From the NCBI GenBank assembly GCA_015056245.1, contig SVGQ01000004.1:1-58133 (forward strand): a stretch of DNA of 58,133 nucleotides, written 5' to 3'. The notes beneath the pieces are model-generated. The model worked only from the letters and a program-made list of their open reading frames with translations. It ran no database searches and had not been told where the DNA came from. Below are positions 1-7,791 of the stretch, one piece after another. The position numbers were made by a program, and so were the translations under genes. Positions within the stretch are counted from its first letter, which is position 1, and each line of letters opens with the position of its first letter. Source of the stretch: Clostridiales bacterium. GTDB lineage: Bacteria; Bacillota; Clostridia; Christensenellales; Aristaeellaceae.

Positions 1-195
1 GCTCTCGATGACCTCAAGCTCCAGACCGGCAGCGTGAACCTCATCCACCAGCGCCTTGATCTCGTCCTCTTCCCAGACCACGCCAGCGGGCTTGTCCAGA
101 AGGCCCATCAGGCCGGTCATGCCGGGAATCTGCTTGATATACTTCAGGCTAATGGGGTCGCTCTGGGAACCGTACCAGCGGAATGTCATTTTCAT
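1..195 (-). CDS. uxuA: Mannonate dehydratase, N-terminal part (cut by window edge)
   Basis: Only the first 65 residues are inside the window. They begin MKMTFRWYG, continue with YIKQIPGMTG and reach a VWEEDEI segment, which matches the N-terminus of UxuA. That enzyme dehydrates D-mannonate to 2-keto-3-deoxy-gluconate in hexuronate catabolism. The start is the ATG at 193-195, preceded by a strong AGGAGG. The gene reads leftward out of the window. A palindromic operator overlapping its -35 element points to control by a GntR-type hexuronate repressor. The active-site residues lie outside the window, so only the family assignment is made. Confidence 0.88.
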   Translation of the reverse strand, partial: MKMTFRWYGSQSDPISLKYIKQIPGMTGLMGLLDKPAGVVWEEDEIKALVDEVHAAGLELEVIES

Positions 196-244
196 GGTGA
201 TCGTCCTCCTGTGATAAATGAAAGGGGTTACAGGTGATGATGCC

Positions 245-286
245 AGTATAGCACAGTTCATGTGACTTGTCTACTTGTATACAAGT
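245..286 (-). promoter_or_regulatory. uxuA promoter with GntR-type palindromic operator
   Basis: On the minus strand, TATACT (245-250) and TAGACA (268-273) are 17 bp apart. Abutting the -35 is a perfect 14-bp palindrome ACTTGTATACAAGT (273-286). TTGTATACAA cores are typical of GntR/FadR-subfamily regulators of hexuronate genes, so this is probably the repressor site. The regulator itself is not in the window. Confidence 0.6.
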
Positions 287-340
287 TTGAGCGCGTTTAT
301 CTTTTCACAAACAAGCAAGAAGGGTGGATGGGTCTCTCCC

Positions 341-847
341 CTATCTGTTTTGCTGATCGAAACGAATTTTCAAAAGCAGACAACGGTTTCCTTCTTCATC
401 GGTGATCTCTCCGGCATCCTGAAAACCCGCTTTGCGGTAGCAACGAATTGCCCGCAGGTTCTCTGCATCCGGGTCGATGAACAATTCCCGCACCGCCGGG
501 TGCTGCTGGTGAATGAGTTGTACCATCTGACGGAGTGCTTCGCTGCCATACCCCTTGCCGCGCACCTGCGGCGTTCCCAGCCACATGTCCAGCCCAACGT
601 TGGTTTCGTCTGCGAAATAATACTGAATAAAGCCGATGGGCTTGTCATTTAGCAAAACAAAGTACGGGAACACATCCTTTGGTTGCTTGATGCGCTGACC
701 GTATTTCTCCATCACCCGCGCGAGGGGCACATCCGGCTCGTCTTTTTCATCGCACCAGACCCACTGGCGTAATTCCGGCTCCAGAAACCAGCTTCTCAAA
801 GCGGTGTAATCCGCAAGGGTATCCTGCATCGGGCGAAGGGTGATCAT
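341..847 (-). CDS. GNAT acetyltransferase, AAC(6')-like
   Basis: A 168-residue GCN5-related N-acetyltransferase. The acetyl-CoA loop RGKGYG is at about residues 96-101, followed by an NLRAIRCYRKAGF segment (about 131-143) typical of motif B. The overall pattern, including FIDPDAENLRAIRCY, resembles the AAC(6') and streptothricin-type acetyltransferases, but chromosomal members often act on unknown small amines. Two in-frame ATGs are possible. The one at 845-847 lies 9 nt from AAGGAG and is preferred; the other, at 854-856, abuts that site. The gene diverges from the DUF3795 gene. Substrate unknown. Confidence 0.8.
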   Translation of the reverse strand: MITLRPMQDTLADYTALRSWFLEPELRQWVWCDEKDEPDVPLARVMEKYGQRIKQPKDVFPYFVLLNDKPIGFIQYYFADETNVGLDMWLGTPQVRGKGYGSEALRQMVQLIHQQHPAVRELFIDPDAENLRAIRCYRKAGFQDAGEITDEEGNRCLLLKIRFDQQNR

Positions 848-1014
848 GGGTGGCATCTCCTTGTGATCTTGTCCTGTGATACGAAAAAAAGGAGAAAATC
901 TTCTCCTCCGATGGCCTTATATTACCACATTTTCGCCGATTTTTCAAGTCTTGTATTGCGTTGGGATCGGGTGTATGAAATATGCAGAGACCCACACAAA
1001 GGAGGAATGGAATC

Positions 1015-1449
1015 ATGTCACTATGCGGAGCACAATGCCACCAATGCAGCCAGCAAAACATCTGCCAAGGCTGCAAAACCACTGGCGGACAGCCCTTTGG
1101 CAAACCCTGTTTCATCGCCCGTTACATCCAGCTGGGCGGCACGGAAGCCCTTGATGCCTTCAAAACCCAGCTTATCGCAGAAATCAACCAGCTGAACATT
1201 CCCGGTATGCCTCATGTAACCGATTTGACAGCACTGAATGGGCGGCTGGTGAATCTGCCCTATCTCCTGCCCAGCGGACAAAAGGTGGCCTTTCTGGATA
1301 ATGATCAGGTGTATCTGGGTACCAAGCTGCCCTGTGCGTTCGATGAACACCGCATATTCGGTGTGATGGCAGGAATGGATTTCATCTTGATTTGCAGCTG
1401 TGATGACCAGTGGACGGATCCGGAGCTGGTGGTGTACAAGAAACGGTGA
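1015..1449 (+). CDS. DUF3795-type cysteine-rich protein
   Basis: A 144-residue protein starting MSLCGAQCHQC with further cysteines in ICQGC and GKPC. This dense N-terminal Cys pattern is the hallmark of DUF3795 proteins, presumed metal-binding. The rest is a soluble alpha/beta region with no signal peptide or membrane segment. The start is set by AGGAGG about 9 nt before the ATG at 1015. A weak promoter, TTGTAT-N17-TATGAA, lies just upstream, and the gene ends at a strong terminator. Biochemical role unknown. Confidence 0.65.
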   Translation: MSLCGAQCHQCSQQNICQGCKTTGGQPFGKPCFIARYIQLGGTEALDAFKTQLIAEINQLNIPGMPHVTDLTALNGRLVNLPYLLPSGQKVAFLDNDQVYLGTKLPCAFDEHRIFGVMAGMDFILICSCDDQWTDPELVVYKKR

Positions 1450-1450
1450 A

Positions 1451-1495
1451 ACGAAAAGAAGGCGAGGCAAAAGCCAAGCCTTCTTTTCGTTTTTT
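1451..1495. terminator. Bidirectional terminator between DUF3795 gene and ABC exporter operon
   Basis: Thirteen-bp perfect arms (1451-1463 and 1478-1490) close a 14-nt loop and are followed by a T run on the plus strand. The minus-strand reading also ends in a T-rich tail, so it can serve both convergent transcripts. Confidence 0.85.
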
Positions 1496-1513
1496 AGTCC
1501 AAGGGAAGAGACC

Positions 1514-1600
1514 TCACCGGTCCATCCGGCTGAAAATCCGATCCAGCACAATGATCGCCACCGGCGGGATCAGGATGAACAGCAGCAGAATAACCAGCAT
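1514..1600 (-). CDS. Small hydrophobic 28-residue membrane peptide
   Basis: An ATG at 1598-1600 with a good AAAGGAGAG ribosome site 8-9 nt upstream opens a 28-codon frame. It encodes MLVILLLFILIPPVAIIVL followed by a basic tail (DRIFSRMDR) and a TGA at 1514-1516. It is one membrane helix with a double proline in the middle and a positively charged C-terminus. It starts 35 nt after the stop of the ABC exporter gene and before the shared terminator, so it should be cotranscribed with the exporter. It may be a small regulatory subunit of the transporter, but that is inference. It could also be a fortuitous frame; the ribosome site and composition argue against this. Confidence 0.55.
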   Translation of the reverse strand: MLVILLLFILIPPVAIIVLDRIFSRMDR

Positions 1601-1635
1601 GAAGCTCTCTCTCCTTTCCAAAATGCAATCAACGC

Positions 1636-3570
1636 TTATTCCAGCTCGAACGCGCCGGTGTACAGCTGATAATAGGTGCCCTTCATGGCGATGAGTTCCT
1701 CATGGCTGCCCCGCTCGATGATGCGGCCCTTTTCCAGCACCATGATCACATCGGAATTCATGACGGTGGACAGGCGGTGAGCGATGACAAACACGGTGCG
1801 GCCCTCCATCAGCTTATCCATGCCCCGCTGCACAATGGCTTCGGTGCGGGTATCGATGGAAGAGGTGGCCTCGTCAAGGATCATCACGGGCGGGTCGGCG
1901 ACCGCAGCCCGGGCGATGGCGATCAGCTGGCGCTGACCCTGCGACAGGTTGGCACCGTTGCCGGTGAGTTCCGTATCATAGCCGCCGGGCAGGCGGGTGA
2001 TGAAATCATCCGCACCAGCCAGTTTGGCGGCCTCGATGCACTCCTCGTCGGTGGCATCCAGACGACCGTAGCGGATGTTCTCCATGACGGTGCCAGTGAA
2101 CAGGTTGGTCTCCTGCAGCACGATGCCCAGAGAGCGGCGCAGGTCATCCTTCTTGATTTTATTGATGTTGATGCCGTCATAGCGGATCTTGCCATCAGCG
2201 ATATCGTAGAAGCGATTGATCAGATTGGTGATGGTGGTTTTGCCTGCGCCTGTTGCGCCAACAAACGCCACTTTCTGGCCCGGCTCCGCGTAGACGGACA
2301 CATCGTAGAGTACCTGCTTATCCTCCACATAGCCGAAGTCCACCTGATTGAGGCGCACATCACCGCTGAGAAGGGTGTAGGTCAGGGTGCCATCGCTGTG
2401 AGGATGTTTCCATGCCCAAGTGCCGGTTCGCTCAGTGGTCTCGGTAATGGTGCCATCCTCCGCCACTTTGGCGTTGACCAGCGTTACATAGCCTTCATCA
2501 GCCTCAGGCTGCTCATCCATCAAGCCCAGCACGCGGCCCGCGCCAGCCAGACCCATGACGATGGAATTGATCTGCTGAGACAGGCCGTTCACATTGCCGG
2601 TGAACTGCTTGGTCATATTCAGGAAGGGGATCACGATGCTGATGGAGAACGCCATGCCGGACAGGCTCAGGTTCTTTGCGCCCGTCAGCAGGAAGATACC
2701 GCCAGCCAGCGCCACCAGCGCGTACAGCACATTGCCGATGTTGGAGATGATGGGCCCCAGCATGTTGGCATAGGCATGGGCGCGGAAGCTGTCCTCGTAG
2801 AGGGCGTCGTTAATCTTGTCGAAGTCAGCCTTGCTCTGCTCCTCGTGGCAGAACACCTTGACCACCTTCTGACCGTTCATCATTTCCTGAACATAGCCCT
2901 CGGTGCGGCCCATGGCCTTCTGCTGGCGGATAAAGTACTTGGCAGAGCCGCCTCCGATCTTGCCGGAGACCAGCATCATGGCAAGTACGCCCGCCAGCAC
3001 CACCAGCGTCATCCACACGCTGAAGGAGAGCATGATGCTCAGCACGCACAGGATCACCGCGCCGGACTGAATGACCGACGGCAGGGACTGGGAGATGAGC
3101 TGGCGCAGGGTATCGATATCATTGGTATAGTGGCTCATGATATCGCCGTGCTTATGGGTATCAAAATACTTGATGGGCAGATTCTGCATGCCGTCAAACA
3201 TGCGGCAGCGCATCTTTCTCAGGAAACCTTGCGTGATGATTGCCATCAGCTGGGTCTGCATCACCACCGCAACGATGGAAAAACAGTACAGGCCCGCAAG
3301 GGTGAGTACCTTGGGCACGATCACCTGACTGGCGCCTGCCCAGTCGCCGCTTTGCTGCCAGGTTTCAATGGCGGCGATCACCTGCTGCATAAAGATGGGC
3401 GGCATGGCGGAAGCTGCGGCAGAGATCAGGATGCAGACCACTGCCACCGGAGCGAGGACGGGATAGAATTCAAAGAGCATTTTCAGCACACGCTTGAGCA
3501 TGCCGAAGTCGATCTTGCGACCGCCGGGCATGGGGCCCTTGGGGCCGCCTCTCATGGGACCCTTATTCAT
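1636..3570 (-). CDS. ABC exporter half-transporter with canonical ATPase site (heterodimer partner B)
   Basis: A 644-residue fused membrane/ATPase exporter subunit. A Gly/Pro-rich start leads into six membrane helices. An insertion of about 45 residues follows, and then the nucleotide-binding domain: Walker A GATGAGKTT at about 438, signature LSQGQ at about 542, Walker B MILDEATS with the catalytic Glu, and an AHR switch His. A degenerate LSQGQ with an intact Walker B is the pattern of the TM288/BmrD side of heterodimeric exporters. The start ATG at 3568-3570 follows GGAGGTGAGGACG. It overlaps the upstream partner gene by 8 bp, so the two are translationally coupled. Likely a multidrug or lipid exporter; substrate unknown. 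Confidence 0.9.
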   Translation of the reverse strand: MNKGPMRGGPKGPMPGGRKIDFGMLKRVLKMLFEFYPVLAPVAVVCILISAAASAMPPIFMQQVIAAIETWQQSGDWAGASQVIVPKVLTLAGLYCFSIVAVVMQTQLMAIITQGFLRKMRCRMFDGMQNLPIKYFDTHKHGDIMSHYTNDIDTLRQLISQSLPSVIQSGAVILCVLSIMLSFSVWMTLVVLAGVLAMMLVSGKIGGGSAKYFIRQQKAMGRTEGYVQEMMNGQKVVKVFCHEEQSKADFDKINDALYEDSFRAHAYANMLGPIISNIGNVLYALVALAGGIFLLTGAKNLSLSGMAFSISIVIPFLNMTKQFTGNVNGLSQQINSIVMGLAGAGRVLGLMDEQPEADEGYVTLVNAKVAEDGTITETTERTGTWAWKHPHSDGTLTYTLLSGDVRLNQVDFGYVEDKQVLYDVSVYAEPGQKVAFVGATGAGKTTITNLINRFYDIADGKIRYDGININKIKKDDLRRSLGIVLQETNLFTGTVMENIRYGRLDATDEECIEAAKLAGADDFITRLPGGYDTELTGNGANLSQGQRQLIAIARAAVADPPVMILDEATSSIDTRTEAIVQRGMDKLMEGRTVFVIAHRLSTVMNSDVIMVLEKGRIIERGSHEELIAMKGTYYQLYTGAFELE

Positions 3571-5302
3571 CGTCCTCACCTCCGTTCGTCTGCTGTTCGT
3601 AGACCTCACGGTAGATCTCACTGGTCTGCATCAGCTCATCATGGGTACCCATCTGAGCGATGCGGCCATTGTCCATCACAAGGATCATGTCCGCATCCAT
3701 CACAGAGGCGATGCGCTGGGCAATGATGATCTTGGTGGTTTCGGGGATGTAGGTCTTGAAACCCGCCCGGATGAGGGCATCGGTGCGGGTATCCACCGCG
3801 CTGGTGGAGTCGTCCAGGATCAGGATCTTGGGCTTTTTCACCAGCGCACGGGCGATGCACAGACGCTGCTTCTGACCGCCGGACACATTGGTGCCGCCCT
3901 GCTCGATCATGGTATCATAACCATCGGGGAAGCTGGTGATAAACTCATCTGCCTGCGCCAGTTTGCAGGCCTCAATCAGTTCTTCATCGGTGGCATCCGG
4001 GTTGCCCCAGCGCAGGTTTTCCTTGATGGTGCCGGAGAACAGCTGGTTCTTTTGCAGCACCATGGCTACCGCGCCGCGCAGGGTATCCAGATCATACCGG
4101 CGCACATCCTCGCCGCCCACCTTTACGCTGCCTTCGGTAACATCGTACAGGCGCGGGATCAGCTGCACCAGCGTGGACTTGCTGGAGCCGGTACCGCCGA
4201 TGATACCCACCGTGGTGCCGGAGGGGATGGTCAGGTCAATATCCCACAGGGCGAACTTTTTGGCCTTTTCAGAATATTTGAAATTCACATCGGTGAACTG
4301 GATGGAGCCATCCTTCACTTCGGTGAGGGCGTTTTCCGGGCTGTTGAGCGCCGGGGTTTCCTCCAGCACTTCGCCCACGCGCTTGATGGACTCGGAGGAG
4401 ATGGTCAGCATGACATAAATCATGCTCAGGCTCATCAGGGACATAAGGATCTGCATGCCGTAGGTGAGCATGGCGGACAGCTGGCCCACATCGATACCCG
4501 CCTGACCGGTGATGATCAGCTTGGAGCCCATCAGCAGCACAAAGACCATATTGCCATACAGACATAGCTGCATCAGGGGACTGTTCATTGCCACGATGCG
4601 CTCGGCGCGGGTGAAATCAGCGCAGATATCCTCAGCGGCAGCGCCGAATTTTTCTTTCTCGTGTTCCTCGCGGGAGAACCCCTTCACCACGCGCATGCCG
4701 CGGATGTTTTCCTCAATGGTCTCGTTCAGGCGGTCATATTTGCGGAATACGCTGCGGAAGGCAGGCATGGCCTTGCGGCTGATCAGCAAAAGACCGCATA
4801 CCAGCACCGGAATGATCACCACAAAGGACATCGCCATAGCGCCGCCCATGCGGAACGCCATGATGATGGAGAAGATCAGCATCAGGGGGCTGCGGACAGC
4901 AATGCGGATGAGCATCATGAACGCCATCTGCACATTGCCGATATCCGTGGTCATACGGGTGACCAGCGAGGAGGAAGAAAACTTGTCGATGTTCTCAAAA
5001 GCGAAGGTCTGCACCTTGTAGAAAACATCATGGCGTACATTGCGGGCAAAACCTGCCGAAGCCTTGGCGCAGGTAAAGCCGGCGATACCGCCGCAGCACA
5101 GGCTGAGACAAGCCATCACAAACACCAACAGACCCATCTTCACCAGCTGGGAAAGCTCCACCCCAGCCTTGATCTGGTTGACCAGATTGGCGGTGATGTA
5201 CGGAATGAAGGTCTCGATGATGACCTCGCAAACGATGAACACCAGCGTCAGAATGGTGGGCGTTTTGAATTCGCGCACACATTTCAGCAATCGTTTGATC
5301 AT
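3563..5302 (-). CDS. ABC exporter half-transporter with degenerate ATPase site (heterodimer partner A)
   Basis: A 579-residue exporter half. Six membrane helices are followed by an ATPase domain: Walker A GGTGSSKST (about 369, with Ser replacing the usual Gly), an intact signature VSGGQ (about 473), Walker B LILDDSTS with Asp replacing the catalytic Glu, and a switch region AQR where Gln replaces His. These changes mark the non-catalytic site of heterodimeric exporters such as TM287/288. Together with the downstream gene, one composite site would be active. The start ATG at 5300-5302 fits the family N-terminus MIKRLLK and follows an AAGGAA-type site. First gene of the operon. Confidence 0.9.
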   Translation of the reverse strand: MIKRLLKCVREFKTPTILTLVFIVCEVIIETFIPYITANLVNQIKAGVELSQLVKMGLLVFVMACLSLCCGGIAGFTCAKASAGFARNVRHDVFYKVQTFAFENIDKFSSSSLVTRMTTDIGNVQMAFMMLIRIAVRSPLMLIFSIIMAFRMGGAMAMSFVVIIPVLVCGLLLISRKAMPAFRSVFRKYDRLNETIEENIRGMRVVKGFSREEHEKEKFGAAAEDICADFTRAERIVAMNSPLMQLCLYGNMVFVLLMGSKLIITGQAGIDVGQLSAMLTYGMQILMSLMSLSMIYVMLTISSESIKRVGEVLEETPALNSPENALTEVKDGSIQFTDVNFKYSEKAKKFALWDIDLTIPSGTTVGIIGGTGSSKSTLVQLIPRLYDVTEGSVKVGGEDVRRYDLDTLRGAVAMVLQKNQLFSGTIKENLRWGNPDATDEELIEACKLAQADEFITSFPDGYDTMIEQGGTNVSGGQKQRLCIARALVKKPKILILDDSTSAVDTRTDALIRAGFKTYIPETTKIIIAQRIASVMDADMILVMDNGRIAQMGTHDELMQTSEIYREVYEQQTNGGEDDE

Positions 5303-5318
5303 TTGTTTTTTCCTTTCT

Positions 5319-5396
5319 TGTCCGGCGCACCGGACATGTTTTTGGTTAACTTTGTATCCAACATATCTATTATACGAGCTTTTCCAGCTTTGGCAA
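5319..5396 (-). promoter_or_regulatory. ABC exporter operon promoter and 5'-UTR hairpin
   Basis: Minus-strand TTGCCA (5391-5396) and TATAAT (5369-5374) are 16 bp apart. In the leader, a perfect hairpin has 7-bp arms (5319-5325 and 5330-5336) and a 4-nt loop, just before the ribosome site. It could be a protein operator or an RNA element. No regulator gene is adjacent. Confidence 0.6.
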
Positions 5397-5401
5397 CCAT
5401 C

Positions 5402-5455
5402 AAAAAGAGCGCCCATAGCAGGACAAAAATAGCATTTTGCCTTGCTTTGGCGCTT
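5402..5455 (-). terminator. Terminator of APH-like gene
   Basis: A long hairpin pairs AGCGCC (5408-5413) with GGCGCT (5449-5454), with further internal pairing, and is followed by TTTTT on the minus strand. It lies between the APH stop and the ABC promoter. Confidence 0.6.
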
Positions 5456-5550
5456 CCTGAGCCACAGAATCGGATGCTGAATTTATGGTTTGTTCACATT
5501 TGGACAGGCACAGAAGAAACCGCGTTTGTCACATGGACTTCAAGCATGAT

Positions 5551-6558
5551 TCAGCCTTCCATGGCGCGCTGAAACTGCTGCGCCACCTGCGGCTGCATCT
5601 GCGCGTAATAGCAGATGCGATCCAGGGTATTTCGGGATTCTTGTATACCTATCGTTCTTTCGTCCGGGGTATCGATGGTCAATCCGCAAGCACGGCGCAG
5701 ATTGTAGTTGAGCCAATCCAGCCATGCAAAGCCAAGGCCGCTGAGGGCTGTCCAGTCCATCGGCTGCAGGCTGGAGACCTCCCGATAAGCCCGCAGGAAA
5801 GCGGTAAGTTGATTAAAATTCAATTGGCACAACACCCCGCCAGCCCAGCTGAGGGACAGCTGCACCAGATCATTCACCGGATTGCCGATCTCAAGACATT
5901 CCAGATCGATCATCAGCGGATCGCTGCCTTGCCAGAGCACATTTTTGGAGTCCATATCCGCATTGCAGATGCAGTGAATGGATGGCAGAGCATTAACGGC
6001 ATCGTTATAGGATGCTTGCGCTTTTTCCAACAATGGCAGGGCTGCAGCCAGTGTAGCTGCCAGTTCGGGGCAATGTTTCTGCGTTTGCTGCGCCATCGCC
6101 TGCCAGTCGAAAGAGAAGAGATCAGGGCCGGAGGTTTCAGGCGCAATCTCTCCGCAGGGCAGGCTGTGGAGCTTTGCCAGCAAGCCACCTATTGTGCGGC
6201 AATGCCCCACGCTGATGGCATCCCATGGCAAAGCCTGATGCTCCACCCATGGAAAAAGATAGTAATACTGGTCTTGAATGCACTGCATCTTGCTGCCATT
6301 ACAGCTCATTGCCGCCACGATGGGCAGTCCGTGCCGCTCCAGCACGCTTTCCAAGGCTTCAGCTTTCTGGTAATTGCTCAAAGCGGCAGGACGGTTCATT
6401 ACTTCCGGATTCAGCAGCTTAACCGCATAACTGCCGGCGGTGGTATCCAGCCGGAACATTTTGTGCATATAGCCGCCGGAGACCGGCTGGGGCGGACAGA
6501 TCAGGCTGCCCAAAGACCAGTCGGTGGTCAGCTGTGTATAGAAATCTGGTTTGTTCAT
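5551..6558 (-). CDS. Aminoglycoside-phosphotransferase-fold kinase
   Basis: A 335-residue protein of the APH/choline kinase fold. It has a Gly-rich nucleotide loop region (VSGGYMHKMFRL), an AVKLL lysine strand, a catalytic loop NADMDSKNVLW and a metal-binding IDLE motif. In APH enzymes the catalytic loop normally reads HGDxxxxN; here Asn replaces the His, while the Asp and the metal-binding Asn remain. A metabolite kinase role (amino alcohol, sugar or spore-related) is as likely as drug resistance. The start ATG at 6558 follows AAAGGGAAG. It diverges from cysK and has its own weak promoter (TTTTCT-N17-TACAAT) near 6640. Confidence 0.75.
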   Translation of the reverse strand: MNKPDFYTQLTTDWSLGSLICPPQPVSGGYMHKMFRLDTTAGSYAVKLLNPEVMNRPAALSNYQKAEALESVLERHGLPIVAAMSCNGSKMQCIQDQYYYLFPWVEHQALPWDAISVGHCRTIGGLLAKLHSLPCGEIAPETSGPDLFSFDWQAMAQQTQKHCPELAATLAAALPLLEKAQASYNDAVNALPSIHCICNADMDSKNVLWQGSDPLMIDLECLEIGNPVNDLVQLSLSWAGGVLCQLNFNQLTAFLRAYREVSSLQPMDWTALSGLGFAWLDWLNYNLRRACGLTIDTPDERTIGIQESRNTLDRICYYAQMQPQVAQQFQRAMEG

Positions 6559-6666
6559 AGACTTCCCTTTCAACGGTTGATTCACTCAGATTGCCGGAGC
6601 TGCTTCAGAGCATTCATGCGATGGCTCCCGTCTCATTGTAGCACATTCCCCCACCGCAGAAAACCC

Positions 6667-6720
6667 TTGCGCCATCGTCCTTCCTGTGCTACCATCAGTA
6701 TTGTATCCAGAATTGTATTC
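6667..6720 (+). promoter_or_regulatory. cysK promoter and downstream direct repeats
   Basis: TTGCGC (6667-6672) and TACCAT (6690-6695) are 17 bp apart. Immediately downstream, ATTGTATCC (6700-6708) and ATTGTATTC (6712-6720) form a direct repeat with a 12-bp period, a possible repressor site over the transcription start. The regulator is unknown. Confidence 0.45.
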
Positions 6721-6746
6721 AAGCGTAACATAAAGGAGGCCTGTTG

Positions 6747-7679
6747 ATGGCTCGTATTTTTGCTTCTGCGGAGCAACTCATCGGCAAAACCCCGCTGGTG
6801 GAGCTGAACAATGTGAAAAAGAACCTGAACCTGAACGCCCGTCTGCTGGTCAAGCTGGAATGCTTCAATCCCGGCGGTTCTGCCAAGGATCGTATCGCGG
6901 TGAGCATGCTGGATGAAGCCGAGCAAAGCGGACGCTTGCACCCCGGCGCTACCATCATTGAACCCACCTCCGGCAACACAGGCATCGGGCTGGCGGCAGT
7001 GGGCGCTGCCCGGGGCTACCGGGTGATCATTGTGATGCCGGATACCATGTCCATGGAGCGCCGCCTGCTGATGAAGGCCTATGGCGCAGATCTGGTGCTC
7101 ACCGATGGCGCAAAGGGCATGCAGGGTTCCATCGAAAAGGCTGAAGAACTGGCTGCCCAGCTGCCCGGCAGCATGGTGATGGGACAGTTTGACAACCCCG
7201 CCAATCCTAAGGCCCACTATCTGACCACCGGCCCTGAGATCTGGGCGGACAGTGACGGTCAGGTGGACTGCTTTGTGGCGGGCGTGGGCACCGGCGGTAC
7301 CATCACCGGCACAGGCCGTTATCTGAAGGAACAGAATCCCTCCATTCGTGTGGTGGCTGTGGAACCCGCATCCTCTCCCCTGCTGAGTCAGGGCAGGGCA
7401 GGCGCTCACGGCTTGCAGGGTATCGGCGCTAACTTTGTGCCCTCTGTACTGGATCGCTCGGTCGTTGATGAAATCGCCCCCATCACCGAGGACGAAGCCT
7501 ATCAGGCCAGCCGTATGCTGGGCCGCATGGAAGGCTTGTTCGTAGGCATCTCTTCCGGCGCTGCGCTGCATGCCGCCATCCAGCTGGCAAAGCAGCCGGA
7601 ATATGCCGGGAAGACCATTGTGGCGCTGTTGCCGGATACCGGCGAGCGCTACCTGTCCACTCCCATGATGGCAGACTGA
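6747..7679 (+). CDS. cysK: Cysteine synthase (O-acetylserine sulfhydrylase)
   Basis: A 310-residue PLP enzyme that makes cysteine from O-acetylserine and sulfide. The cofactor lysine is K47 in SAKDRIA, the substrate loop is TSGNTG (about 74-79), and the phosphate-binding loop is GVGTGGTITGTG. Length and C-terminal PDTGERYLST match CysK. ATG 6747 is 7 nt from AGGAGG; a TTG one codon upstream is too close to it. The gene is monocistronic. Together with metY and metA elsewhere in the window it indicates sulfide assimilation. Confidence 0.95.
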   Translation: MARIFASAEQLIGKTPLVELNNVKKNLNLNARLLVKLECFNPGGSAKDRIAVSMLDEAEQSGRLHPGATIIEPTSGNTGIGLAAVGAARGYRVIIVMPDTMSMERRLLMKAYGADLVLTDGAKGMQGSIEKAEELAAQLPGSMVMGQFDNPANPKAHYLTTGPEIWADSDGQVDCFVAGVGTGGTITGTGRYLKEQNPSIRVVAVEPASSPLLSQGRAGAHGLQGIGANFVPSVLDRSVVDEIAPITEDEAYQASRMLGRMEGLFVGISSGAALHAAIQLAKQPEYAGKTIVALLPDTGERYLSTPMMAD

Positions 7680-7711
7680 ACCCCAAATACAAAGGGAAAG
7701 CACCACGGCGG

Positions 7712-7740
7712 TTGCCACATTTCGCCCGATGCGCTATAAT
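7712..7740 (+). promoter_or_regulatory. Strong promoter of FakA-C-like gene
   Basis: TTGCCA (7712-7717) and a consensus TATAAT (7735-7740) are separated by 17 bp. A short inverted repeat, TTGCG/CGCAA, lies in the leader just downstream. Confidence 0.8.
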
Positions 7741-7791
7741 AGATTTGCGTTATTCGCAATTCTACCGTGATTGAAATAAAGGAGAACCAAT

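Larger units (their letters stand above)
5303..5550. other. Gene-free spacer between ABC operon and APH-like gene
   Basis: No coding region is supported here. The spacer holds the ABC operon promoter and 5'-UTR hairpin (5319-5396) and the terminator of the APH-like gene (5402-5455). In 5456-5550, just past the APH stop, nothing is recognised. Confidence 0.6.

Noticed and set aside
1702..3726. Long open frame opposite the ABC exporter gene
   Set aside because: It is rich in His, Gln, Asp and Ala, as antisense frames of GC-rich genes are, has no ribosome site, and lies opposite a clear ABC transporter.
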